From: Butyricimonas faecalis
Lineage (GTDB): Bacteria; Bacteroidota; Bacteroidia; Bacteroidales; Marinifilaceae
Assembly (NCBI RefSeq): GCF_003991565.1
Contig: NZ_CP032819.1
Span: 2,356,001-2,420,000, forward strand
DNA: 64,000 nucleotides
Direction of reading: 5' to 3'
The position numbers were made by a program, and so were the translations under genes. Each line of letters opens with the position of its first letter. The first letter of the stretch is position 1. The notes under the pieces were generated by a model that did no database searches, was not told the DNA's origin, and was given only the letters and a program-made list of their open reading frames with translations. This document shows, piece by piece, positions 40,185 to 48,795 of the stretch.

Positions 40185-41159
40185 ATGCGAAAAGCAGGGT
40201 ATCATTTCAATTCGGACACATTATCTTTTGATAAAATAGAATCATCTTTAAGAAAAAAGCTTTGGAGATTATTCAAGAAATTCTTTTCCAGCTTCTCCTT
40301 GGCAATTGTCATGCTGTACTTGGTATACGCGTTCATTGATTCTCCAAAAGAAAAACTTTTAAAACGGAAATACGAAGAAGTTCTCACCCAATATAGTTTA
40401 TTAAGCAACAAGGTAGGACACTTGGACAACGTCTTGAAAGACATGGAAGCCCGGGATGACAATATTTATCGGGTTATCTTCGAAACCGATCCCATCCCGT
40501 CATCCATCCGCCGGGCTGGCTCCGGGGGCGTCGATCAATACGAACACCTAAGGCAAATTGACAACGCGGACTTGCTCATCGGAACAGCCAAAAAAATTGA
40601 TGAATTATCAAAAGCAATCTATATCCAAAGCAAATCCTTTGACAAGATTGAAGAATTGGCTAAAAATAAAATCGATATGCTAGCCTCCATCCCGGCAATC
40701 CTTCCGGTATCGTTGAAAAACAAAAGCACCCACCAAGTAACCTCATCATTCGGCTACCGGATGCACCCAATTTACAAAACCCCGAAATTCCATGCAGGCA
40801 TGGACTTCACGGGAACTGTCGGGACTCCCATTTACGCGACGGGCAACGGGGTGGTCATCGAAAGTAAATTTGACAAGGGATACGGTCGCCACGTGGTCAT
40901 CGACCACGGGTTCAGTTACAAAACACTGTATGCCCACATGGATAAAATCTTGGCTAAAAAAGGCCAAAAAATCAAACGAGGGGACGTCATCGGATACTTG
41001 GGAAACACCGGACTATCCACGGGGCCTCACCTGCATTATGAAGTACGGAAAAATAACAAACCGATAGATCCCATAAACTTCTATTTCAACGATCTCACCC
41101 CCGACGAATTCGAGTTGCTAGTAGAGACCGCGAACAACACGGGACAAAGCATGGACTGA
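40185..41159 (+). CDS. M23-family metallopeptidase (LytM-type)
   Basis: Membrane-anchored peptidoglycan endopeptidase or amidase activator of 324 residues. A transmembrane segment lies around 38-56 (FSSFSLAIVMLYLVYAFID), followed by a coiled-coil stretch (to about 150). The C-terminal M23 domain begins VTSSFGYRMHPIYKTPKFHA. Zinc and catalytic residues are H203 and D207 in HAGMD and H282/H284 in HLHYEV, so the site is intact. Its product would cut or remodel cell-wall cross-links on the periplasmic side. The ATG at 40185 gives the usual family N-terminus MRKAGYHFNSDTLSF; a longer TTG start at 40152 overlaps the promoter and is rejected. MerR and NIF3 genes follow closely. Confidence 0.92.
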   Translation: MRKAGYHFNSDTLSFDKIESSLRKKLWRLFKKFFSSFSLAIVMLYLVYAFIDSPKEKLLKRKYEEVLTQYSLLSNKVGHLDNVLKDMEARDDNIYRVIFETDPIPSSIRRAGSGGVDQYEHLRQIDNADLLIGTAKKIDELSKAIYIQSKSFDKIEELAKNKIDMLASIPAILPVSLKNKSTHQVTSSFGYRMHPIYKTPKFHAGMDFTGTVGTPIYATGNGVVIESKFDKGYGRHVVIDHGFSYKTLYAHMDKILAKKGQKIKRGDVIGYLGNTGLSTGPHLHYEVRKNNKPIDPINFYFNDLTPDEFELLVETANNTGQSMD

Positions 41160-41162
41160 TCC

Positions 41163-41181
41163 GATTTTAAATTTTAAATTT
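41163..41181. repeat. AT-rich intergenic repeat copy
   Basis: GATTTTAAATTTTAAATTTT lies between the M23 peptidase stop and the MerR start. It is one of the recurrent TTTTAAATT words of this window. Confidence 0.4.
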
Positions 41182-41192
41182 TCAAATAACCC

Positions 41193-41525
41193 ATGGTGAC
41201 TGAAGAATCATTAAAATTATATTATTCTATCGGAGAAGTCGCCGAAATGTTCGGTGTCAACACTTCCCTGATCCGCTTCTGGGAAAAAGAATTCGACGTG
41301 ATCAACCCCCACAAAAACAAAAAAGGGAACCGTCAATTCACCAAAGCGGATGTCGACAATTTCCACCTGATCTACCATCTGGTCAAGGAAAAAGGAATGA
41401 CCCTAAAAGGAGCCCAACAGCAACTCAAAAACCGGAAAGACGAAACGGAACTACACTTTGAGGTAATAAAACGCCTGAAAGGAATCAAGGAAGAATTGTT
41501 ATCCATCAAGAACCAACTCCCGTAA
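41193..41525 (+). CDS. MerR-family transcriptional regulator
   Basis: Small DNA-binding protein of 110 residues. YYSIGEVAEMFGVNTSLIRFW is the MerR helix-turn-helix with its following EKEF, and NKKGNRQFTKADVDNFHLIY is the wing and second helix. The rest is a short dimerisation helix with no cysteines or ligand-binding domain, so it does not look like a metal sensor. It lies 33 bases after the M23 peptidase and 45 before the NIF3 gene, probably in one operon. This M23-MerR-NIF3-zinc ribbon order looks like a housekeeping block. Target genes are unknown. Confidence 0.88.
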   Translation: MVTEESLKLYYSIGEVAEMFGVNTSLIRFWEKEFDVINPHKNKKGNRQFTKADVDNFHLIYHLVKEKGMTLKGAQQQLKNRKDETELHFEVIKRLKGIKEELLSIKNQLP

Positions 41526-41527
41526 TA

Positions 41528-41570
41528 ATTTAGATTCCAAATTCTAAATTTTAAATTCTAAATTCCAAAC
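41528..41570. repeat. AT-rich intergenic repeat, clearest copy
   Basis: Three tandem variants of one word: GATTCCAAATTCTAAATTTT, TAAATTCTAAATTCC and AAAC fill the gap between MerR and NIF3 almost completely. It matches the spacer between tRNA-Ala and tRNA-Ile (7703-7778) nearly word for word. Confidence 0.5.
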
Positions 41571-42356
41571 ATGTACATAAAAGAGATCATTTCGCTCATA
41601 GAAGATTATGCCCCGTTAAAACTTCAAGCAAGCTTCGACAATTCCGGGCTGCTTTGCGGGGACCCGGAACGAGAATTAACATCCATACTACTATGCATCG
41701 ATGTGACGGAAGAGGTGATCAAAGAAGCGATTGACAAGGGTCACAATCTCATCATCTCACACCATCCGCTTATTTTCGGCGGGCTAAAACACATCACCCC
41801 GGCCACTTACGTGGAACGCTGCGTGATCCATGCCATTAAACACGACATCACCATCTACGCCGCGCACACGAACATGGACGTGGTAGCCAACGGGGTCAGC
41901 GGACGTATGGCCGACAAACTGAACTTGCAACACCGGCAAATCCTTCAACCGGAAGGGGACCCGATGGCCGGCAACGGATTCGGAATTATCGGCGAGTTGC
42001 AGCAACCCGTTGAAAGCATCACCTTTTTGCAGCAAGTAAAAGAAATATTCCGGTGTGACAGGTTACGTTACACCGCACCTCACACCCCCTCAATACAACG
42101 GGTAGCGGTTTGCGGTGGAGCCGGAGCCTCATTCTTCAAGCAGGCGTTGACCGGACGAGCCGACATATACATCTCCGGGGATTTCAAATATCATGACTTT
42201 TTTCTCACGGAAAACCGCATTATGATAGCTGATATTGGTCATTATGAAAGCGAACAATTCACAAAAGAGATATTTTATGAGATACTTACAAAAAAAATAT
42301 CTAAATTTGCGGTTCAGTTTTCTGAGATTAATACAAATCCGATTAAGTACTTATAA
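41571..42356 (+). CDS. NIF3-like dinuclear metal-centre protein
   Basis: Conserved cytoplasmic protein of 261 residues, a member of the NIF3/YbgI family that forms hexameric rings with a di-metal site. Metal-ligand motifs are HNLIISHHPLIFGGLKHI near residue 62 and the C-terminal DIGHYESEQF. DNSGLLCGDP near residue 24 is the family N-terminal signature, and GDFKYHDFF precedes the last ligands. The biochemical role of the family is unsettled; GTP cyclohydrolase-like or hydrolase activity has been proposed. The zinc-ribbon gene follows after 3 bases, so the two are translated together. Confidence 0.92.
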   Translation: MYIKEIISLIEDYAPLKLQASFDNSGLLCGDPERELTSILLCIDVTEEVIKEAIDKGHNLIISHHPLIFGGLKHITPATYVERCVIHAIKHDITIYAAHTNMDVVANGVSGRMADKLNLQHRQILQPEGDPMAGNGFGIIGELQQPVESITFLQQVKEIFRCDRLRYTAPHTPSIQRVAVCGGAGASFFKQALTGRADIYISGDFKYHDFFLTENRIMIADIGHYESEQFTKEIFYEILTKKISKFAVQFSEINTNPIKYL

Positions 42357-42359
42357 TAT

Positions 42360-43202
42360 ATGGTGACGAATAACAATGAGAAAATGCAAGAACTGACAGT
42401 TGAAGAAAAACTGCAGAACCTGTATGAATTACAAAGAATTGACACCGAGATCGATAAAATCAAGACGCTACGGGGAGAACTACCGTTAGAAGTTCAAGAC
42501 CTTGAAGACGAGATCGCGGGACTGGAAACACGTATCGAAAACTTGAAGGTTGAACTAGGTGAACTTGACAAAACCGCTTCCACCCGGAAAATGGACATCA
42601 AGAAAGCCGAAGAAGCGATCAAAAAATACAGTGAACAATTGGATAACGTTCGCAACAATCGCGAATACGACGCGCTAAGCAAGGAAATCGAATTCCAGAA
42701 ACTGGAAATCGAACTGCAAGAAAAGAGAATCCGGGAAGCTCAAAAAGCAAAAGCAGAAAAAGAAGCGCTGATGGAAGAATCCAAAAAGCGTTACGCGGAC
42801 AAAGTATCTGACCTGGAGGCTAAAAAAGGCGAGTTGAACGACATCATCAATGAAACTCACAAAGATGAAGAATCCTTACAGTCCAAATCGGAAGAACTTG
42901 CAGCCACCATCGACGAACGCTTGTTGACAGCATATCGCCGCATCCGCTCCAACGCCCGCAACGGACTGGCCGTTGTTACCGTTGACCGTGATGCTTGTGG
43001 AGGATGTTTCAACAAAATCCCGCCACAGAGACAACTGGACATCCGTTCCCGGAAAAAAATCATCGTCTGCGAATACTGTGGTCGTATCCTCATCGACAAA
43101 TACATCTGTGACTACGACGGTTCGCAACAAAAAGCAGACCTTGAAGCACTCCTGGATTCACAAAAGAAAAAAGGAAGAAGACTTAGAAAATCAGAAGAAT
43201 AA
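42360..43202 (+). CDS. Coiled-coil zinc-ribbon protein (DUF164/CT398 type)
   Basis: 280-residue protein made of a long antiparallel coiled coil (about 25-195, e.g. LEDEIAGLETRIENLKVELG) and a C-terminal zinc ribbon with C213-G-G-C216 and C237-x2-C240. This is the layout of the DUF164 family typified by Chlamydia CT398, which binds sigma-54 or transport components in that organism. No function is established in Bacteroidetes. Translation may start at M9 (MQELTVEEKL) instead of M1. It is tightly coupled to the NIF3 gene and ends at a terminator. Confidence 0.88.
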   Translation: MVTNNNEKMQELTVEEKLQNLYELQRIDTEIDKIKTLRGELPLEVQDLEDEIAGLETRIENLKVELGELDKTASTRKMDIKKAEEAIKKYSEQLDNVRNNREYDALSKEIEFQKLEIELQEKRIREAQKAKAEKEALMEESKKRYADKVSDLEAKKGELNDIINETHKDEESLQSKSEELAATIDERLLTAYRRIRSNARNGLAVVTVDRDACGGCFNKIPPQRQLDIRSRKKIIVCEYCGRILIDKYICDYDGSQQKADLEALLDSQKKKGRRLRKSEE

Positions 43203-43210
43203 AAAAACAA

Positions 43211-43235
43211 GGCTGCTCGACAAAGCAGCCTTTTT
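43211..43235 (+). terminator. Intrinsic terminator after the zinc-ribbon gene
   Basis: GGCTGCT / AGCAGCC with a 6-base loop, followed by TTTTT; it begins 9 bases after the stop codon. Confidence 0.92.
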
Positions 43236-43264
43236 ACGAATATACAATTTTAATCTGAATCAAA

Positions 43265-45889
43265 ATGATCCCGACAAACTACGACCCGCGAACGAGCGAA
43301 GAGAAATGGTATCAATACTGGTTGGAACACAAATTTTTCCATTCCACCGTTGATAAAAAAAGAACTCCGTATTGTATTGTAATCCCGCCACCTAACGTCA
43401 CGGGAGTCCTGCACATGGGACACATGCTGAACAACACGATACAGGACGTACTCGTCAGACGCGCCCGTTTACTTGGTAAAAACGCTTGTTGGGTGCCGGG
43501 AACCGACCACGCCTCCATTGCCACGGAAGCCAAAGTGGTAGCCAAACTCAAAAGTGAAGGCATCGAGAAAAGAGACCTTTCCCGGGATGAATTCTTAAAA
43601 CATGCCTGGGCATGGACCGAAAAACACGGGGGCATCATCCTCGAACAGTTAAAACGACTGGGAGCCTCCTGCGACTGGGACAGAACCTGTTTCACGATGG
43701 ACGAAATCCGTTCTGCCAGCGTGACAAAAGTATTCATTGACCTCTACAACAAAGGACTTATATACAAGGGCGTCCGGATGGTCAACTGGGACCCGTCGGC
43801 CAAAACCGCCGTTTCCGATGAAGAAGTCATCTACAAAGAAGAACATAGCAAACTATACTACCTGCGTTATCGCGTTGACGGGACTACAGACGAATACATC
43901 ACCATTGCCACGACCCGCCCGGAAACCATCTTGGGCGACAGCGCCGTATGCGTGAACCCCAACGACGAGCGATTCCGCCACCTGGCCGGCAAGAAATGTA
44001 TCGTTCCCCTGGTAAACCGGGTCATCCCGATTATCCAAGACGAGTACGTGGACATGGAATTCGGTACCGGAGCACTAAAAATCACCCCGGCACACGACAT
44101 CAATGACTACGAGATCGGTTATAAACACCATCTCGAAACCATCGACATCTTCAACGATGACGGGACATTAAACGAAAACGCCCAACTCTTCGTGGGTAAG
44201 GATCGTTTCGCCGTGCGCCAAGAAATCATCCCCGAACTGGAGAAAGCGGGCAACCTCGTGAAAATAGAAGACTACAACAACAAGGTAGGATACTCCGAGC
44301 GGACCAACGTGGTCATCGAACCCAAGCTATCCATGCAATGGTTCTTGAAAATGAAGGAGCTGGCCAAACCGGCCTTGGACGCCGTGATGAACGACGACAT
44401 CCTCCTCACCCCGCCGAAATACAAAAACACCTACCGCTACTGGATGGAAAACGTGAAGGATTGGTGTATCAGCCGCCAATTGTGGTGGGGACACCAGATT
44501 CCGGTCTACTACCTGCCCAATAGCAACGACTACGTGGTTGCCGCAAACCTCTCGGAAGCAGTACAACTAGTGAAAGAGAAATTCGGTAAGGACATCCCGG
44601 CCGAGCAATTGCGTCAAGACGAAGATTGCCTGGACACGTGGTTCTCATCCTGGCTGTGGCCCATCTCCGTGTTCAACGGGATACTGGAACCGGACAATGA
44701 CGAAATCAACTATTACTACCCGACGAACGACCTGGTATCCGCACCGGACATCCTGTTCTTCTGGATGGCAAGAATGATCATGGCCGGTTATGAATACCGC
44801 CACGAGAAACCGTTCTCCAACCTGTACCTCACGGGAATCGTTCGAGATAAACTTCATCGCAAGATGTCCAAATCCCTCGGAAACTCCCCGGACCCGATCG
44901 ATTTGATCAACCAATACGGGGCAGACGGCGTTCGGGTAGGTATGCTATTGTGCGCACCCGCGGGGGGAGACCTTCTTTTTGATGAAAGCCTTCCGGAACA
45001 AGGACGTAATTTCACGACTAAAATATGGAATGCCTTCCGTCTGGTCAGCAACTGGAAAGTAGCAGACCTGGAACAACCCTTGCATTCCAAATTAGCCCTC
45101 GAATGGTTTGAACAATATTTGAACAAATGCAAGGAAACCTTGAACACGCAATTCGAGCAATACCGGATCTCCGAAGCACTGATGACCGTGTACACCGGCT
45201 TCCGCGACGAATTCTCGTCCTGGTTACTGGAAATCATCAAACCGGGCTTCGAACAACCGATCGACCGGACCACGTATAATAAAACCATCTACCTCTTCGA
45301 GGAAATGTTGCAACTGCTTCACCCGTTCATGCCGTTCATCACCGAAGAGATCTGGCAGAACTTGAGAGAGCGGAAAGACGGAGAAAGCATCATGGTATCC
45401 GTGATGCCCATACCCGGGAAATACGATGAAAACTTCTTGAATACCTTCGAGAACACGAAAGAAGTCATCGCCGGAATCCGTACGATTCGCAAGCAAAACA
45501 ACATCGCCTTCAAGGATGCCATCTCGTTAAGAGTTAAAAGCAACGATCGCTACCCGCTACAATTCGAAAGCATCATCTGCAAAATGGGTAATATCCAAGA
45601 CGTAGAAATGGTGAGTGACACGGTAAAAGGTGCCTGGAGCTTCATCTGCGACACGGTGGAATACTTCATTCCCGCGGTCGGAGAAGTCAACACGGAAGAA
45701 GTCAGGGCTAAACTACAGGCAGACCTCGCGTACGCCCAAGGCTTCCTGGCGTCCGTGATGAAAAAACTCTCTAACGAAAAGTTCGTCCATGGAGCCCCGG
45801 CACAAGTTGTCGAGAACGAGCGTAAGAAACAAGCTGATGCCGAAGCAAAAATCAAAGCCATCGAACAGCAATTGGCAGAGTTAAAATAA
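43265..45889 (+). CDS. valS: Valyl-tRNA synthetase
   Basis: Class I synthetase of 874 residues. The HIGH motif is H50-M-G-H53 in [14 protein letters not shown], and KMSKS is at 533-537 in [13 protein letters not shown]. The editing (CP1) domain includes [15 protein letters not shown] and [17 protein letters not shown], and [15 protein letters not shown] is the tRNA-contact region. A C-terminal coiled-coil arm ([19 protein letters not shown] onward) is typical of ValRS. All parts are intact. The start codon lies 30 bases after a terminator, and no clear promoter is seen in that short gap, so partial read-through or a promoter inside the zinc-ribbon gene is possible. Confidence 0.97.
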   Translation: MIPTNYDPRTSEEKWYQYWLEHKFFHSTVDKKRTPYCIVIPPPNVTGVLHMGHMLNNTIQDVLVRRARLLGKNACWVPGTDHASIATEAKVVAKLKSEGIEKRDLSRDEFLKHAWAWTEKHGGIILEQLKRLGASCDWDRTCFTMDEIRSASVTKVFIDLYNKGLIYKGVRMVNWDPSAKTAVSDEEVIYKEEHSKLYYLRYRVDGTTDEYITIATTRPETILGDSAVCVNPNDERFRHLAGKKCIVPLVNRVIPIIQDEYVDMEFGTGALKITPAHDINDYEIGYKHHLETIDIFNDDGTLNENAQLFVGKDRFAVRQEIIPELEKAGNLVKIEDYNNKVGYSERTNVVIEPKLSMQWFLKMKELAKPALDAVMNDDILLTPPKYKNTYRYWMENVKDWCISRQLWWGHQIPVYYLPNSNDYVVAANLSEAVQLVKEKFGKDIPAEQLRQDEDCLDTWFSSWLWPISVFNGILEPDNDEINYYYPTNDLVSAPDILFFWMARMIMAGYEYRHEKPFSNLYLTGIVRDKLHRKMSKSLGNSPDPIDLINQYGADGVRVGMLLCAPAGGDLLFDESLPEQGRNFTTKIWNAFRLVSNWKVADLEQPLHSKLALEWFEQYLNKCKETLNTQFEQYRISEALMTVYTGFRDEFSSWLLEIIKPGFEQPIDRTTYNKTIYLFEEMLQLLHPFMPFITEEIWQNLRERKDGESIMVSVMPIPGKYDENFLNTFENTKEVIAGIRTIRKQNNIAFKDAISLRVKSNDRYPLQFESIICKMGNIQDVEMVSDTVKGAWSFICDTVEYFIPAVGEVNTEEVRAKLQADLAYAQGFLASVMKKLSNEKFVHGAPAQVVENERKKQADAEAKIKAIEQQLAELK

Positions 45890-45911
45890 ATCAACTCAGA
45901 ATAAACGAATC

Positions 45912-45951
45912 AAAAAATCTCCGGAAAATTACCATCGCCCGGAGATTTTTT
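45912..45951. terminator. Terminator after valS
   Basis: AAAAAATCTCCGG / CCGGAGATTTTTT arms with a 14-base loop, about 22 bases beyond the valS stop. Its symmetry allows use in both directions. Confidence 0.9.
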
Positions 45952-46149
45952 ATGCCCTTTCCCCTCCTCCACTTCTCCCCCAAAAAGAAATTCCTCTTTA
46001 AACAGAACTTCTCCCCAACAAGAACACAATTCAAGCAGAATTAATACCCTATGTAACCATCAGCCAGCTACCATATTCTTATCATCGACCCATCTCAACA
46101 TACACATTTACCATTTTTCTGATAATTTTCTCCTATTTTAATAGGAGGA

Positions 46150-46182
46150 GAATGGGAGCGGAATGGGAGGGGAATGGGAGCG
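46150..46182. repeat. Three tandem 11-bp repeats
   Basis: GAATGGGAGCG, GAATGGGAGGG, GAATGGGAGCG follow each other without gaps. The G-rich strand has six runs of three or more G's within about 30 bases, in a generally AT-rich gap. Confidence 0.8.
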
Positions 46183-46348
46183 GCTCGCATTATGATAGCA
46201 ATATGATGCAACTTTGATAACTATATTCTACATTAATTCAGGATAAACACTTATTATTCTCCCACGGAACAGGTGCGAGCGGGGGAAGTGGGCTGAAAGC
46301 AAGAAATCTCTTTCTTGGAAAATAACGACTAAGAGGCTACAAATTGAA

Positions 46349-46395
46349 AATACCAGAGAACAGTTCTACACGCCTAAAGAAAAGTCTCTGGTATT
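46349..46395 (-). terminator. Probable terminator of the locus 2 operon
   Basis: AATACCAGAGA / TCTCTGGTATT, perfect 11-bp arms with a 25-base loop. On the minus strand the stem is followed by TTTTC. It lies about 50 bases beyond the last stop codon of the operon. Confidence 0.65.
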
Positions 46396-46446
46396 AACAT
46401 AAGTATAATGAATTACATTCTAAGTATTACGAGCAAGCACGCTTTC

Positions 46447-47532
46447 TCATTTCAACAACTCCGCCACCTTTTTTCTCAACTCTTTCCCCCGGATATCCTT
46501 CGCGATAATCCGGTTATGCTCATCCAATAAAATCGTATGCGGAATTGCTTTGATAGCATACGTAATCGCGACTTGCGGTACTTGCAACAATTCCGAACCC
46601 TGCTTCCAAGGCAACTTGTCTTCAGTTATCGCTTTTTCCCAAGCCGCTTTATCGGTATCTAGTGAAACACTGAACACCTCGAATCCTTTCGAATGATATT
46701 CCTCGTAAAGCTTCACCAGGTTCGGGTTCTCCTTGCGACAAGGCGCACACCATGATGCCCAGAAATCTACCAATTTTACCTTTCCCGGTATAGAATGCAA
46801 TGAAATGGTGTCGCCCACCGGGGTCATCACGGTAAAATTCGGGGCGATGGCACCCACTGAAATCTGTTCCAAATGTGTAATCTGCCCCGCGATCAATTTT
46901 CCATAATACCCGTCTTTCACTTCTTCAGAAAATTTCCCGTACAATTCTTGTAAGATTTCCAAAGGTGTATTTTGCATCATTCCTGCCAAAATATAAGCAG
47001 AAACGAAACAATCACCGTTCCCACGAATCAGATCCAATTGCTTATCTACAGCCTTTTTGACAAAAGAATTATAGCCATTTTGCAACGACACCATCTGTTC
47101 TTGAGATCGAACCGATTGAGCCGCTTTTTCTGTCGCTTGTCGTTTTTCTGCGATACTCCGGTTTATTTCATCAAATTGTTGAAATAAATGTTGCGCTTTC
47201 CCCCCCTCAATCTTTACCTTTCCATTTTCATCCATATTTAACGTGTACTTCGTATTTTCCAACATTAACTGGAAACCCGTCTGCATATCCGTCATAACAA
47301 TTAAAGCTAAACAACCTGACGGGGTTTTCCCGTTCAATTCAAAACATCCAGCTTTCAATTCTGCCTTTCCCAAAGTATCTAACGAATTTGGATTTGTACG
47401 TCCGAACAACCAAATTGTTCCATCTGGCATATTGGCTACTTTTCCAGATATCTGAAATCCTTCTTGAGCATAACCGTCAATTACCATCACGATAAAAGTC
47501 ACGGTTAATAACAATATTTGTTTCATTATCAA
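46447..47532 (-). CDS. TlpA-like thiol-disulfide protein with DUF4369 domain
   Basis: Exported thioredoxin-fold protein of 361 residues. A signal peptide ends near DGYAQ (about residue 23) with no lipobox, so it is periplasmic. The N-terminal DUF4369 domain reads FQISGKVANMPDGTIWLFGR; a helical linker follows; the thioredoxin domain (about 228-361) starts GAIAPNFTVMTPVGDTISL and has the intact redox site WASWC262-A-P-C265 and cis-proline AIPHTILLDEHN. It should reduce or rearrange disulfides of envelope proteins. It is the last gene of locus 2, so a link to the SusC/SusD substrate or to the neighbouring lipoproteins is possible. The start may be M3. Confidence 0.9.
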   Translation of the reverse strand: MIMKQILLLTVTFIVMVIDGYAQEGFQISGKVANMPDGTIWLFGRTNPNSLDTLGKAELKAGCFELNGKTPSGCLALIVMTDMQTGFQLMLENTKYTLNMDENGKVKIEGGKAQHLFQQFDEINRSIAEKRQATEKAAQSVRSQEQMVSLQNGYNSFVKKAVDKQLDLIRGNGDCFVSAYILAGMMQNTPLEILQELYGKFSEEVKDGYYGKLIAGQITHLEQISVGAIAPNFTVMTPVGDTISLHSIPGKVKLVDFWASWCAPCRKENPNLVKLYEEYHSKGFEVFSVSLDTDKAAWEKAITEDKLPWKQGSELLQVPQVAITYAIKAIPHTILLDEHNRIIAKDIRGKELRKKVAELLK

Positions 47533-47554
47533 ATAATTAAAACTCTAACCAAAT

Positions 47555-48112
47555 TTATTTTACAATTATTGTAAAAACATCATCCACATCATGAGAATAT
47601 CCTTCATTGCTAATATTCAATGATATTACATAACGTCCAACGGGAATGGAAGAAGCATCTGGTGGTAATTTAAACATGCCATCTCCTCTTACGGTTAATA
47701 ATTGTTGCATAATTTCAACATCCCCGTCAGAAGATTTGATATCTTTAATTCGCACATATATTTGTTGTGTCCCTTTCACACCTTGAATTTTTGTGCTTAA
47801 CCATGGTATTTGCAATTTCCATCTTTCATAATCTTCACTATAATTCCATTGCTGCACTTTTGGAAACATCGCACTCATATATTCTTCCGGAGAACTAAAA
47901 CCAAAAATCAAATAGTCTCTTTCTGCCCACCCCCAATAACGTTCCCACTGAGGATTCTTAGTAGAATCAATCATTAACTCTCGTCTTATTTCCAATGTAT
48001 CAGGATCATAACTAGCATTTTCCGTAGACAAATAACCGACAGTGATATCATGACATGACGCCATCGATATACTAGCCAGTATTCCTATTAATAATATGAA
48101 AGTTTTCATCAT
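47555..48112 (-). CDS. Lipoprotein of unknown function in locus 2
   Basis: 185-residue lipoprotein with signal ending SMASC (C20), followed by HDITVGYLSTENASYDPDTL. The remainder is mixed with a beta-strand-like end (VGRYVISLNISNEGYSHDVD, DVFTIIVK). I do not recognise a family. Position between the FAS1 lipoprotein and TlpA-like gene, with gaps of about 30 and 22 bases, places it in the SusC/SusD operon, where small surface lipoproteins often help capture ligand. Aromatic residues are plentiful in the middle (RYWGWAERDYLIFGF), which could fit ligand binding, but this is only a suggestion. Confidence 0.75.
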   Translation of the reverse strand: MMKTFILLIGILASISMASCHDITVGYLSTENASYDPDTLEIRRELMIDSTKNPQWERYWGWAERDYLIFGFSSPEEYMSAMFPKVQQWNYSEDYERWKLQIPWLSTKIQGVKGTQQIYVRIKDIKSSDGDVEIMQQLLTVRGDGMFKLPPDASSIPVGRYVISLNISNEGYSHDVDDVFTIIVK

Positions 48113-48142
48113 TTTTAAATTCTTAATTCACATTCAACACTC

Positions 48143-48775
48143 TTATATTTTTCCCAACACATAATTATAATTCAATGCATGAACTACCCCATTCAATGGT
48201 TGTATATTCGGACTAGAAAGAGGCACCATTGTTTTTGCAGTAAAGGAATACAAAAACAAATGAGCGGCTCCACCGTTCGGCACAAACATATAATCATCAA
48301 TATCCACGTAAGCTCTCAAATGCGAGCCTTTAAGTGTATATAAATCAGTTCCTCCGGTTTGCTCTGCTTCATAAATATAATAATTCTCATCCCGCTCCGC
48401 TATATCTTCTTGAAGAATTTTCCCTTTAACCACATGTTTCAACACGAGTTCTCGAGCTGTTTCTTTATTTATTTCCTGTACGCTTTCTAATCCTTTATCA
48501 AACAAGTAACGCAGTACAGAATAACTCGGAATTCCCCAAAACGTGATTTCCGGTAAAGAATCCACTTGTCCCTCGAACAAATCTGTTAAATCTGCCTGTT
48601 CTATCAATTCAACAGTCAATTCCCAATTATATTTATCTCCCCGTAAATATTCCATGATCGAACAATCATGATAAGGCGAACATGTACCCGTGTCCCACAC
48701 GTCTTGTTTCGTTTCGCAAGAACTTAACACTCCTACCAACAGAAAACTTATCAATATTTTAAACATCGTTTCCAT
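48143..48775 (-). CDS. Fasciclin (FAS1)-like lipoprotein in locus 2
   Basis: 210-residue lipoprotein (signal ends VLSSC, C20). The mature part matches the FAS1 fold: NWELTVELIEQADLTDLFEG, ITFWGIPSYSVLRYLFDKG as the first conserved FAS1 box, ETARELVLKHVVKGKILQED as the central helix and strand (usual LxxHvvxGxy), and IQPLNGVVHALNYNYV as the second box (usual T-NGvvHvID). FAS1 proteins mediate adhesion or ligand binding; the surface location and place directly after susD suggest a ligand-related role. M4 could be the true start. Low overall conservation of box residues means the domain call should be checked by profile search. Confidence 0.78.
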   Translation of the reverse strand: METMFKILISFLLVGVLSSCETKQDVWDTGTCSPYHDCSIMEYLRGDKYNWELTVELIEQADLTDLFEGQVDSLPEITFWGIPSYSVLRYLFDKGLESVQEINKETARELVLKHVVKGKILQEDIAERDENYYIYEAEQTGGTDLYTLKGSHLRAYVDIDDYMFVPNGGAAHLFLYSFTAKTMVPLSSPNIQPLNGVVHALNYNYVLGKI

Positions 48776-48795
48776 TTCAAATTTTACATTTTAAA

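Larger units (their letters stand above)
45952..46446. other. Gene-free gap between valS and locus 2
   Basis: 495 bases with no believable coding frame. It holds a small palindrome CTCCTATT-TT-AATAGGAG (46130-46147), directly followed by three 11-base tandem repeats (46150-46182), and then the probable terminator of the minus-strand locus 2 transcript (46349-46395). The rest is ordinary AT-rich sequence. Confidence 0.6.

Noticed and set aside
46150..46182. CRISPR-like array
   Set aside because: Repeats are only 11 bases, contiguous and without spacers, and no cas gene is present.
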